Source: Firmicutes bacterium AM31-12AC (GTDB lineage: Bacteria; Bacillota; Clostridia; Lachnospirales; Lachnospiraceae). From it: a stretch of DNA of 10,232 nucleotides. The notes under the pieces were generated by a model. It made no database searches, was not told the origin of the DNA, and saw only the letters and a program-made list of their open reading frames with translations. Below, one piece after another: positions 1 to 6,399 of the stretch (position 1 is the first letter of the stretch; every line of letters begins with the position of its first letter). The translations under genes were made by a program, and so were the position numbers. The stretch covers positions 1 to 10,232 of the forward strand of contig QUJA01000064.1 of the NCBI GenBank assembly GCA_003480425.1, given 5' to 3'.

Positions 1-52
1 GGTTTTCCGGCTTTTTTGCTTTGCAAAAAAAGCCGGAAAACCCCGTCCCCAA
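1..52. repeat. Palindromic repeat with CCCCGTCCCC edge (possibly cut by the window start)
   Basis: A near-perfect inverted repeat occupies 1-42: 1-19 pairs with 23-42 around a three-base loop (20-22), with a single extra A in the right arm. It runs straight into the core AACCCCGTCCCCAA at 39-52. That core recurs exactly at 6410-6423 and 6443-6456, so it belongs to a dispersed repeat rather than to a local terminator. The matching GGGGACGGGG half expected on the left would lie outside the window. The structure resembles REP- or MITE-like palindromes. No transposase is visible. As a hairpin it could also stop transcription of whatever lies upstream. Confidence 0.7.
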
Positions 53-65
53 TTGGCTCTTTATA

Positions 66-74
66 TGTTATAAT
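66..74 (+). promoter_or_regulatory. Extended -10 promoter of the symporter gene
   Basis: TGTTATAAT is a full extended -10 element (TG at 66-67, TATAAT at 69-74). No good -35 is found at the right distance, since that place (46-51) falls in the repeat core. Extended -10 promoters can work without one. Transcription would start near 81, giving a leader of about 70 nt before the ATG at 153. Confidence 0.5.
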
Positions 75-87
75 ATAGAAAGACAAG

Positions 88-116
88 GGTGTCAGGTTTC
101 GTGGGAGTCTGATACC
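88..116 (+). promoter_or_regulatory. Hairpin in the symporter 5' leader
   Basis: GGTGTCAG (88-95) can pair over all eight positions, with one G-U wobble, with CTGATACC (109-116) around a 13-nt loop. It lies just after the predicted transcription start and before the ribosome binding site. No U-run follows it, so it is not a terminator. It could be an operator for a DNA-binding regulator or an RNA-level element, or it may have no role. Confidence 0.3.
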
Positions 117-152
117 TATTTTGTTATAATGAGAAAAGAGGAGGGATTGCAT

Positions 153-1604
153 ATGCAGTCAAACATTATTGTAACCAGCGTTGTTGTTGTATACCTTCTG
201 GTAATGTTGTTGATTGGTTATTTATCATCCAAGAAAATTGAATCCAACACAGACTTTGTTGTTGCCGGAAGACGTTTAGGACCATTTCTTATGGCCGGTA
301 CTCTCGCCGCAACAGAAATCGGAGGCGGAAGCTCTCTCGGTGTTGTTCAGCAGGGTATGGAAAGCCATGGCTTGAGTGCCGCATGGTACATCATCACGAT
401 GGGATTTGCCTTTGTTATTTTGACATTCCTGGCACCAAAATTCCGTGCTGCCATGGTTAAAACTGTTCCTGAGTATTTCCGTCGCCGTTATGGAAAGCCA
501 TCTGGAATCATTACTTCATTAATTATGTTTGTACCATTGATCGGACTGACAGCCGGACAGTTTATTGCTTCTTCTGTTATCTTATCTACAATGCTGAACA
601 TGAACTACAAGACAGCTGTTCTGATCGTAGGTATTGTTGTAACAATTTATGCCATTATGGGTGGTCTCTGGAGCGTAACTCTTACAGACTTCGTTCAGGT
701 ATTTCTGATTGTAGTTGGTATGATCATCGCATTGCCATTCGGCATGAATCTTGCCGGTGGCTGGAATAACGTTGTATCAAATGTTCCGGCTGAAACATTT
801 GATATCTTTAAAGGATATAATGTAATGGACGTTATCAGCTTAACAATTATGTACGTTGCTACATTTACTGTTGGGCAGGAAGCTGTATCCAGATACTATG
901 CCGCAAGAGATGGTAAAGCTGCAAGACAGGGTTCTATCCTTGCAGCAATCGTAAACTTTATTTACGCATTTGTTCCTACTCTTATGGGAATCATCGTTCT
1001 TGCTTTGATTAACATGGGTAAATTTAATGCTGCTGACTTCCAGGATGTCGGTGCTCGTTACGCACTTCCTGTATTAGCTATGGAAGCTATGCCAGCTCTT
1101 ATCTGCGGTTTATTATTTGCAGGTATCATCTCTGCTACAATGTCAAGTGCTGACTCAGACCTTCTTGGTGCCGGTGCTATTTTTGCAAATGATATTTACA
1201 AAATTGTAATCAAACCTGAGGCTTCCGACAAAGAGGTTATGATTGTTACTCGTGTTACAATGGCAGCTGTTGGTGTTGCTGCTACATTGATCGCACTCTT
1301 TAATACATCAAGCATCGTATCTATCTTGATGTTTGCATTTACTCTACGTGCCGCTGGTGCTTTCTTCCCATATGTTCTCGGACATTATTGGAAGGGTGCT
1401 TCTCCGGCCGGTACTATCGCATCATTAATTGCAGGTACAATCGTAGTTGTTTACCTTGAGCATATTTCTGGTGGAAACTTGTTCGGTCTTCACTTCAACC
1501 AGCCAATCGTACCTGGCTTAGTTGCTGCATTGATCGCATTTTTAATTTTCTCACTGGTTATGCCACCAAAAGAAAAAACAACAGAACTTCCTGCAGAAGA
1601 ATAA
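153..1604 (+). CDS. Sodium:solute symporter (SSF family)
   Basis: This is a 483-residue integral membrane transporter of the SSF/SLC5 family, expected to couple Na+ entry to uptake of a small organic solute. The substrate cannot be read from the sequence. About 13 hydrophobic segments are visible. The family Na2-site pattern is present: A53/I56 in the first core helix and A328, S331, S332 in the ATMSSADSDLL stretch, spaced as in vSGLT. The GGLWSVTLTDFVQ stretch (170-182) matches the SSF signature region. The start at 153 is chosen because AAGAGGAGGG sits just before it. An in-frame extension back to 21 would translate the palindromic repeat and the promoter, and is rejected. The gene stands alone and converges on the HAD/flavoprotein operon. 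The length is normal for the family and the reading frame is intact. Confidence 0.93.
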   Translation: MQSNIIVTSVVVVYLLVMLLIGYLSSKKIESNTDFVVAGRRLGPFLMAGTLAATEIGGGSSLGVVQQGMESHGLSAAWYIITMGFAFVILTFLAPKFRAAMVKTVPEYFRRRYGKPSGIITSLIMFVPLIGLTAGQFIASSVILSTMLNMNYKTAVLIVGIVVTIYAIMGGLWSVTLTDFVQVFLIVVGMIIALPFGMNLAGGWNNVVSNVPAETFDIFKGYNVMDVISLTIMYVATFTVGQEAVSRYYAARDGKAARQGSILAAIVNFIYAFVPTLMGIIVLALINMGKFNAADFQDVGARYALPVLAMEAMPALICGLLFAGIISATMSSADSDLLGAGAIFANDIYKIVIKPEASDKEVMIVTRVTMAAVGVAATLIALFNTSSIVSILMFAFTLRAAGAFFPYVLGHYWKGASPAGTIASLIAGTIVVVYLEHISGGNLFGLHFNQPIVPGLVAALIAFLIFSLVMPPKEKTTELPAEE

Positions 1605-1660
1605 TTATTAAATACATATTGGAGCCCCACGATCCATTCAAGTCGATTTTTCTTTAAACA

Positions 1661-1711
1661 AAAAAACATGGTGAGTTATCCACGATCAGTTGGATTCTCT
1701 CCATGTTTTTT
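1661..1711. terminator. Bidirectional hairpin terminator between the symporter and HAD genes
   Basis: AAAAAACATGG (1661-1671) pairs perfectly with CCATGTTTTTT (1701-1711). The stem continues, with small mismatches, through GAG/CTC and ATCCA/TGGAT towards the centre. Each strand ends the hairpin in a run of Ts, so it can serve both the symporter (+, stop at 1604) and the HAD gene (-, stop at 1754). Confidence 0.8.
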
Positions 1712-1753
1712 CACATTTTATTTTGTTATCCACACATATCACTGTGAATATTT

Positions 1754-2413
1754 TTATTCCATCTCACAAAATATTTCTTCCAAATCTTTCACTGTGTCAA
1801 CAATATACGTTGCCCCTGCTTCTTCCAGTTCTTCTCTTGAACCAAAACCATATAAAACACCCATACTGTCAACACCCATCTTCTTTGCACCATTCACATC
1901 ATACTTACGGTCTCCAACCATGAGCACCTGCGATTTATCTGTGATATTGCATTCTTCAAATGCATGCTCGATTACTGCCGCCTTGGAACCATTGCGTTCA
2001 TCCATCCCTGCTCCTGCCACATAATCAAAATATTGTGTAAGATGAAAATAGTCCATTATTCTTCTTGCAAATAGTTCCGGTTTTGAAGTTGCAACAAGTA
2101 CCTTTTTTCCTTTTTTCTTCAATACCTTCAGCACATCTTCAAAGCCTTCATAAACCTTGTTTTCAAAGATTCCTTTATCTTTATAATACACTCTGTACTG
2201 AGCTACCGCTTTTATTGCTTCATCCTCCGAAAATCCATACATTTCCTGCAGAGGTTCTACCAACGGAGGACCGATAAACTGACACAGTTTATCCATATCA
2301 TTTTCCTCAATTCCATACTGCTTCAACATATATTTTACAGAATTGGTAATACCCTCTGACGAATCTGTTATCGTTCCATCCAGATCAAATAATATTACTT
2401 CATATGATTTCAT
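1754..2413 (-). CDS. HAD-superfamily phosphatase, phosphoglycolate phosphatase-like
   Basis: This is a 219-residue cytoplasmic HAD hydrolase of subfamily IA (the Gph/PGP-like group), expected to remove phosphate from a small phosphorylated metabolite. All four HAD motifs are visible: DLDGT at 10-14 (D10 nucleophile, D12 acid/base), VATSKP at 107-112, K144 in GSKAAV, and GDRKYD at 167-172 for Mg2+ binding. Residues about 17-90 form the helical cap, with the FIGPPL signature at 47-52 common in PGP-like members. The start codon directly follows the TAG of the flavoprotein gene with no gap, and the AAGGTGG ribosome site lies within the end of that gene, so translation is probably coupled. The natural substrate is uncertain; HAD enzymes of this type are often promiscuous and may act in metabolite repair. 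Confidence 0.9.
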   Translation of the reverse strand: MKSYEVILFDLDGTITDSSEGITNSVKYMLKQYGIEENDMDKLCQFIGPPLVEPLQEMYGFSEDEAIKAVAQYRVYYKDKGIFENKVYEGFEDVLKVLKKKGKKVLVATSKPELFARRIMDYFHLTQYFDYVAGAGMDERNGSKAAVIEHAFEECNITDKSQVLMVGDRKYDVNGAKKMGVDSMGVLYGFGSREELEEAGATYIVDTVKDLEEIFCEME

Positions 2414-3286
2414 CTATTCCACCTTTTTTTCTTTATTTTTTGCCAAATATTCAACCGCAGATAATGCTGCCACATTTCCCTGACCTGCCGCCTTAATATA
2501 CTGATATGGCATTCCTGTTATATCTCCACACGCATAGCATCCGGAAATACTTGTTTCCATTTTCAAATTTACTTTCACATGTACCCCATCCAGTTCTACT
2601 CCGCCAAGCAGCTGCTCCGGTGAAATGCTTTCACGTAAAACAAAAATCCCGTCTACAATCCATTCTCCTTTATTTGTCTGCAAGCCCTCTACTAAATCTG
2701 TACCAAATATTTTCTTCGGCACTTCCCTGACAATTTCAATATTTTCAGAAAGCTGCGGTTCGTTCTTATACATTGGGAAATAATACACCTTATCCACAAC
2801 TTCTGCAAGAAATTCTGCCTCCGCTTCTTCTCTCTTACTATAGCCGATTACTGCAACCTTTTTTCCTCTGTACAGCATTGCATCACACGTAGCACAATAA
2901 CTCACGCCACGCCCCAGAAATTCTTTTTCTCCTTCCAACATCTTGCCTGTCACAACACCTGTCGCCAGAATGACTGTATCTGCTTCATAGATTTCACCCG
3001 ATGCCTGGATTCCAAAATAAGAACCCATGTTATAGATTGCATTTACTCTTGCATCAGTAACGGAAATATTCATTGCTTCTAAATGCTTTTGATAAGCTTT
3101 AACAAGCCCTTCTCCACTTATTTCCGGTAAGCCCAAATAATTCTGTATCAAATGTGCTTTCTGTACTTTTTCGCTCAGATTTGCCGGTCCCAACAGCAAC
3201 ACTTTTTTATTACGGACTGTGGCTGTAATTGCAGCAGATAATCCTGCCGGTCCGGTTCCGATAATTGCAATATCATATCTTTCCAT
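2414..3286 (-). CDS. Thioredoxin-reductase-like FAD disulfide oxidoreductase lacking canonical NADPH motifs
   Basis: This 290-residue flavoprotein has the TrxB layout. An FAD-binding motif GTGPAG sits at 10-15, ATG at 108-110, the redox-active CATCD at 131-135, and the C-terminal FAD motif CGDITG at 253-258, where most family members have AGD. The middle domain usually carries GGGxxAxEEA plus an HRRxxxR motif that grips NADPH. Here that stretch reads VIGYSKREEAEAEFL (146-160) and no HRR is present, so ordinary NADPH use is doubtful. The protein is also about 20 residues shorter than E. coli TrxB. Related clostridial enzymes that have lost these motifs take electrons from ferredoxin or flavodoxin, and that is a possible role. 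The ATG has GAGGAG at 3295-3300. It is the first gene of an operon with the HAD phosphatase; no thioredoxin gene is nearby. Confidence 0.85.
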   Translation of the reverse strand: MERYDIAIIGTGPAGLSAAITATVRNKKVLLLGPANLSEKVQKAHLIQNYLGLPEISGEGLVKAYQKHLEAMNISVTDARVNAIYNMGSYFGIQASGEIYEADTVILATGVVTGKMLEGEKEFLGRGVSYCATCDAMLYRGKKVAVIGYSKREEAEAEFLAEVVDKVYYFPMYKNEPQLSENIEIVREVPKKIFGTDLVEGLQTNKGEWIVDGIFVLRESISPEQLLGGVELDGVHVKVNLKMETSISGCYACGDITGMPYQYIKAAGQGNVAALSAVEYLAKNKEKKVE

Positions 3287-3354
3287 TTTCTTATCTCCTC
3301 TCGTATAATTTTTTTATTTATCATTCCGATCAAATCATCTTGCAGTATTTTTTC

Positions 3355-3383
3355 ATTATAACGAAAATGATGATGCCATACAA
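3355..3383 (-). promoter_or_regulatory. Promoter of the flavoprotein-HAD operon
   Basis: On the minus strand a perfect TATAAT (3355-3360) lies 17 bp from TTGTAT (3378-3383). Transcription would begin near 3348, leaving about 60 nt before the start codon at 3286. The -35 box sits in the loop of the hairpin that ends the upstream gene. Confidence 0.55.
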
Positions 3384-3404
3384 GGGAGATAGCATCATCA
3401 TTTT
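3364..3404 (-). terminator. Terminator hairpin of the HdeD-like gene
   Basis: Thirteen perfectly paired bases, AAAATGATGATGC (3364-3376) with GCATCATCATTTT (3392-3404), enclose a 15-nt loop. It stands about 40 bp after the stop of the minus-strand gene ending at 3443. The T-run after it on the minus strand is short (TTTTC), so termination may be partial and some read-through into the flavoprotein operon is possible. Confidence 0.65.
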
Positions 3405-3442
3405 TATATTCTCTTTTCAGTTGTTACTATTCTATTATCTTT

Positions 3443-3982
3443 TTATTCCTCACTCGCTTTTCCAAAATTCACAGCAAGTACAATCATATTGATTCCCTGC
3501 ATTAAAACAGAAAATGCAATCATATATCCAACTGAGAACATCGTCAATATTGGATGTGTAAAAGCAATAATACTTACAATGATTGATAATACACCACAGA
3601 TAATCGCCAGAATTCCTTTTCCCTTAGAATCTTTAAACTTCTTCACTCCGGCTACAATCTGGAAGATACCATAAATCAGTACACTTCCGCCAACCAGATA
3701 GGTTGCCATGATATCTGTCAGGAATCTCTGTACGCCACTAAACAATAAAACAATACCGCCAAGTCCTTCCAGAACTCCAAGAATACATGCTCCAATATCT
3801 TTCTTCTCTTTCGACAAGGAAAGTATCACAAGTTCAATACCATTTACTAAGAGAAGCATTCCAAGAATCCATCCGATTGCTAAAAATGTCCTCATAGGTC
3901 GAACTACTGCATAAAAACCTAACAGCACTGTCAGTACTCCTGTGATTAATGTGATAATTTTAATTGTTTTATTCTCCTTCAT
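3443..3982 (-). CDS. HdeD/DUF308-like six-helix membrane protein
   Basis: This 179-residue protein is almost wholly hydrophobic, with six predicted membrane helices at about 7-26, 33-55, 63-82, 90-113, 121-141 and 148-171. The short basic links and the GxxxxxxG-rich helix pairs fit the DUF308 repeat family that includes E. coli HdeD, a membrane protein linked to acid stress. The role in this organism is unknown. The start at 3982 is preferred because AAAGGGG lies 8 nt before it; a TTG 18 codons further upstream would add a polar, poorly supported tail. The gene is transcribed divergently from the LytTR-PAS regulator, which makes it a candidate target of that regulator (inference). Confidence 0.8.
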   Translation of the reverse strand: MKENKTIKIITLITGVLTVLLGFYAVVRPMRTFLAIGWILGMLLLVNGIELVILSLSKEKKDIGACILGVLEGLGGIVLLFSGVQRFLTDIMATYLVGGSVLIYGIFQIVAGVKKFKDSKGKGILAIICGVLSIIVSIIAFTHPILTMFSVGYMIAFSVLMQGINMIVLAVNFGKASEE

Positions 3983-4062
3983 TTTTGCTGCCCCTTTCGC
4001 TTCTGCATTTCTTTTGTTTTTTCTATGATAACACAATTTTTTATTTACTTGTTACCTTTTTT

Positions 4063-4091
4063 ATAATATCACTCACGCAGTTAATCAGCAA
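4063..4091 (-). promoter_or_regulatory. Putative promoter of the HdeD-like gene
   Basis: On the minus strand TTGCTG (4086-4091) is followed after 17 bp by TATTAT (4063-4068). The latter is preceded by TGA, which gives an extended -10. A start near 4056 leaves a leader of about 70 nt. Confidence 0.45.
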
Positions 4092-4152
4092 TCTTTTTTA
4101 CTCAAATATGTATCTTTATTTAATATTTTTCGATAAATCGCGGTGAAATTTG

Positions 4153-4196
4153 ATTAAAATGCATTTTATTTGTGTCAATCATTGCATTTTAATTGT
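4153..4196. promoter_or_regulatory. Candidate operator: paired TGCATTTTA repeats
   Basis: TGCATTTTATTTGT (4160-4173) recurs as TGCATTTTAATTGT (4183-4196), a 14-bp direct repeat with one mismatch and a 23-bp period. The same bases also give an 11-bp perfect inverted repeat, ATTAAAATGCA (4153-4163) against TGCATTTTAAT (4183-4193), and the left copy sits in the perfect 12-bp palindrome AAAATGCATTTT (4156-4167). It lies in the gap between the divergent HdeD-like and LytTR-PAS genes, just upstream of the regulator's promoter. Direct repeats about two helical turns apart are typical of LytTR operators, but these bases do not closely match the usual LytTR consensus. Confidence 0.5.
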
Positions 4197-4201
4197 TCCT
4201 A

Positions 4202-4235
4202 TTGTGTTTTCAAAACAACTATAGTAATATAGAAT
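4202..4235 (+). promoter_or_regulatory. Putative promoter of the LytTR-PAS gene
   Basis: Two overlapping settings are possible: TTGTGT (4202-4207) with TAATAT (4225-4230), or TTTTCA (4207-4212) with TAGAAT (4230-4235), each with a 17-bp spacer. The repeat at 4153-4196 ends six bases before the first -35. Confidence 0.4.
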
Positions 4236-4259
4236 TATCACAATAAAGGAAGGTCTCAT

Positions 4260-4967
4260 ATGCGTTATAATGTTCCACTATATTTCGAACGAAAGAATAT
4301 CAAAATTTCAGATATTCTTTACCTTACCAGACAGAATCCTCACACAATCATTACGCTTTCCTCGGGAGAAAGCATTACGACTACAATCCCGATAAAAGAA
4401 CTTATGCTCTACTTGCCGGAAGAGGATTTTCTGAATATCTCAAAGGGCGTTGTTCTTCGAAAAAATCAAATTGTTCATATATCCGACGAAGGACTTTATA
4501 CAATGACGGATGGTGCTGTCTTTCAAGGGAGAAAACGTAATCTGAGTCAGCACAAACAAATCCGTAAGGAACTTGGTTTAAATGCACAGAACTATTCGGA
4601 GGTTTCAGAAAACAGCTCACTTCATTTATTTGATAACTGTAGCTTTCTCAATGATATGCCACTTGCTTTTTGTATTATTGAGCTTGTATTTGATGCGAAT
4701 GGACATGGTGTAGACTTTGTATTTCGTTACTGCAATGATGAAATGGCTGTTGTTGAAGGTGTTCCCGTTTCAGAAATGTTGAATCGTTCTTTTTATGAAG
4801 TCTTTGAAAACGGGGATAAAAAATGGCTTGTTACTTATGCTGATGTAGCATTAAACGGCAATAAACATATCCTACATGATTATAGTCCGGAAATCGACAA
4901 GACTCTGACCATCTACTGTTTTCAACCTGCTCCTGGATATTGTGCATGTGTCTTGATTCCATCTTAA
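4260..4967 (+). CDS. LytTR-domain DNA-binding protein with C-terminal PAS-like domain
   Basis: This 235-residue regulator has a LytTR-type DNA-binding domain at about 10-95. The pattern ISDILYL (16-22), a basic/polar strand, IPIKELMLYLP (44-53), FLNISKGVVLRKNQI (57-71) and DG..FQGRKRN (84-94) follows the family. A polar linker runs to about 125. Residues 126-235 look like a PAS domain: PLAFCIIELVFD, FRYCNDEMA, SFYEVFENGDKKWL and the closing YCFQPAPGYCACVL resemble PAS modules of clostridial signalling proteins. LytTR usually sits at the C-terminus behind a receiver domain. Here it is N-terminal with a sensor-like domain after it and no phosphoacceptor receiver, which suggests a one-component switch answering to a ligand. 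GGAAGG at 4248-4253 supports the start. Possible targets are its own promoter and the divergent HdeD-like gene. Confidence 0.85.
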   Translation: MRYNVPLYFERKNIKISDILYLTRQNPHTIITLSSGESITTTIPIKELMLYLPEEDFLNISKGVVLRKNQIVHISDEGLYTMTDGAVFQGRKRNLSQHKQIRKELGLNAQNYSEVSENSSLHLFDNCSFLNDMPLAFCIIELVFDANGHGVDFVFRYCNDEMAVVEGVPVSEMLNRSFYEVFENGDKKWLVTYADVALNGNKHILHDYSPEIDKTLTIYCFQPAPGYCACVLIPS

Positions 4968-4975
4968 TTTTCTGC

Positions 4976-5060
4976 TATTTGGCGGATACGCCACACCGAC
5001 GAAATGCGTAGCATTTTGGAGGTTGGCTCTGAACAGTTACATTATTTTTCTGTAATCAAA
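4976..5060. other. Structured intergenic stretch after the LytTR-PAS gene
   Basis: Between the stop at 4967 and the terminator at 5062 lie several small stems: TGGCG/CGCCA (4980-4984 with 4989-4993), AAATGC/GCATTT (5002-5007 with 5011-5016) flanked by CCGAC/GTTGG (4996-5000 with 5022-5026), and TTACA/TGTAA (5037-5041 with 5051-5055). The segment up to about 5030 looks less AT-rich than its surroundings. There is no gene in it. It may be a small dispersed intergenic repeat or a structured 3' untranslated region. Confidence 0.35.
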
Positions 5061-5061
5061 G

Positions 5062-5108
5062 AGGCTGTGATTTCAAAATGTGTTCTTAACATCCTGAAAT
5101 CACAGCCT
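5062..5108. terminator. Strong hairpin terminator between the LytTR-PAS and ClC genes
   Basis: Fourteen perfectly paired bases, AGGCTGTGATTTCA (5062-5075) with TGAAATCACAGCCT (5095-5108), enclose a 19-nt loop that can itself form an ATGT/ACAT stem. TTTTCTATTT follows on the plus strand, so it is a good terminator for the regulator transcript. It also lies 13 bp beyond the stop of the minus-strand ClC gene and may end that transcript too, though the T-run is weaker on that side. Confidence 0.85.
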
Positions 5109-5121
5109 TTTCTATTTCGCT

Positions 5122-6354
5122 CTATTTTCCTTCCAAAATGGATACGCCCTTACTGCCCGCGGCTGCCGCCACGAATATCCAGACGAACCATTTCACCGGA
5201 TAACACAAAAACAAAAGCATCGTAACTGCCAATGGTTTTTTCATCGTTCCACCGAGCAATGCTGCCGTAACAATTGCTGTCGCAAACACCATATGACTCT
5301 CGACATTTCCACAGAGCAGCATTGCAATACCATATCCCATGCATACTCCTGCAAAAATGATTGGGAAGAAATGTCCTCCTTTTAATCCTGACTGTATACA
5401 AAGATTTGTAAGCAGAATTTTCAAAAATGCAACTCCGATCAATGCAAGCGGGAGATAATTCATATACTCTTCCATAAGTATGCCCATCTGTTCTTCACCC
5501 GAAAACATCACTGCCGGAATCAACGTACCGCATACACCAAGAATTAAACCTGCTAATGTTTCCCTTAAGACTGCAGGTATTTTTTTCGTTGCTGTTTGCA
5601 TAAGCTGATGTGTCTTTTCATAAAATACTGCCAAAATACAACCGCAAATGATATATATAATCATCAATAGATAGTCGATTCTTCCAACTTCAACCACTGA
5701 AAAAGCCGGGAAACCAGAAAGGCCCGCTCCAAACAGTGCTGATAAACCGGCATAAACTCCTGTTGCCGCTGCCAGTGCGATACCATAAATAAATACTTTC
5801 GAAGTACCTGACATTTCTAATATTGCTTCCTCCGACTCGCTCTCTTCTACCTCGAAAATTCCGAACAGCGGTGCATGGAATAATACACTCAAAGACGCTG
5901 CAACTCCGACCTGAGAATACTCCTTTGCATGCTGCTTCGCAAACTTCAGATTGTCTCCCGCCCAATAGCACAGACCGACGATAATCCCTGTAAGCCCGGC
6001 TTCCGGACCGATACTACTTCCTATCAAAAGTGGAAGCAATGCTGCGATTATCATAACCAGCATATTTTTATATTCATAATGCTTTTCTTTTTTCACCTTA
6101 CCCATTACGGTTTCCATTTCTTCCGGGTAGTCCCCGTATTTTTTACGGAAAAGCCCGATAATTGCCGCTCCTATCGTACACACAACAATCGTATAAAACG
6201 GAATTGAAAACCTGCCCGGAATCCATTCCCATATCACTTCCGTTCCAACTGCCAGAACTTTTAAAAGTGCCCACACCAGTCCGCCGGCAAATGCGCCGAT
6301 AATTGCACAAAACAACCAAAGCTCTAATTGATTTCTCACCTTTGTATTCTTCAT
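5122..6354 (-). CDS. Divergent ClC-family anion channel/transporter
   Basis: This 410-residue membrane protein has about ten or more hydrophobic helices and ClC landmarks. GPEAG (116-120) stands where ClC-ec1 has GREGP and keeps the gating glutamate (E118). FHAPLFGI (159-166) is the usual F.APL.GI, and GGHFFP (326-331) is the GGxFxP anion-pore motif. The first ClC motif GSGIP is replaced by YGDYPEE (73-79), and the internal proton glutamate position appears to be S172. It probably moves chloride or another small anion; whether as a channel or an H+ exchanger is open. The start at 6354 has GGGAGAAG (6359-6366) before it. An upstream in-frame extension to 6456 merely translates the tandem repeat. 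It follows the acyltransferase on the same strand and is probably co-transcribed with it. Confidence 0.85.
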   Translation of the reverse strand: MKNTKVRNQLELWLFCAIIGAFAGGLVWALLKVLAVGTEVIWEWIPGRFSIPFYTIVVCTIGAAIIGLFRKKYGDYPEEMETVMGKVKKEKHYEYKNMLVMIIAALLPLLIGSSIGPEAGLTGIIVGLCYWAGDNLKFAKQHAKEYSQVGVAASLSVLFHAPLFGIFEVEESESEEAILEMSGTSKVFIYGIALAAATGVYAGLSALFGAGLSGFPAFSVVEVGRIDYLLMIIYIICGCILAVFYEKTHQLMQTATKKIPAVLRETLAGLILGVCGTLIPAVMFSGEEQMGILMEEYMNYLPLALIGVAFLKILLTNLCIQSGLKGGHFFPIIFAGVCMGYGIAMLLCGNVESHMVFATAIVTAALLGGTMKKPLAVTMLLFLCYPVKWFVWIFVAAAAGSKGVSILEGK

Positions 6355-6399
6355 AATTCTTCTCCCATTCTTATGCTTTATCTTCCAGCCTTTCCATAG

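Noticed and set aside
122..130. Second TGTTATAAT as the main symporter promoter
   Set aside because: Transcription would start around 137, on top of the ribosome binding site, leaving no leader; the copy at 66-74 is better placed.
21..152. N-terminal extension of the symporter by 44 residues
   Set aside because: It would translate the palindromic repeat and the promoter; the ATG at 153 has a strong ribosome site and begins the normal family N-terminus.
3983..4036. TTG start adding 18 residues to the HdeD-like protein
   Set aside because: Poor start codon and a polar tail; the ATG at 3982 has AAAGGGG at good spacing.
4402..4620. Antisense reading frame within the LytTR-PAS gene
   Set aside because: No ribosome site or recognisable domain, and it lies fully inside a well-supported gene. 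The same holds for the other overlapping frames opposite the HAD, flavoprotein, ClC and UPF0597 genes.
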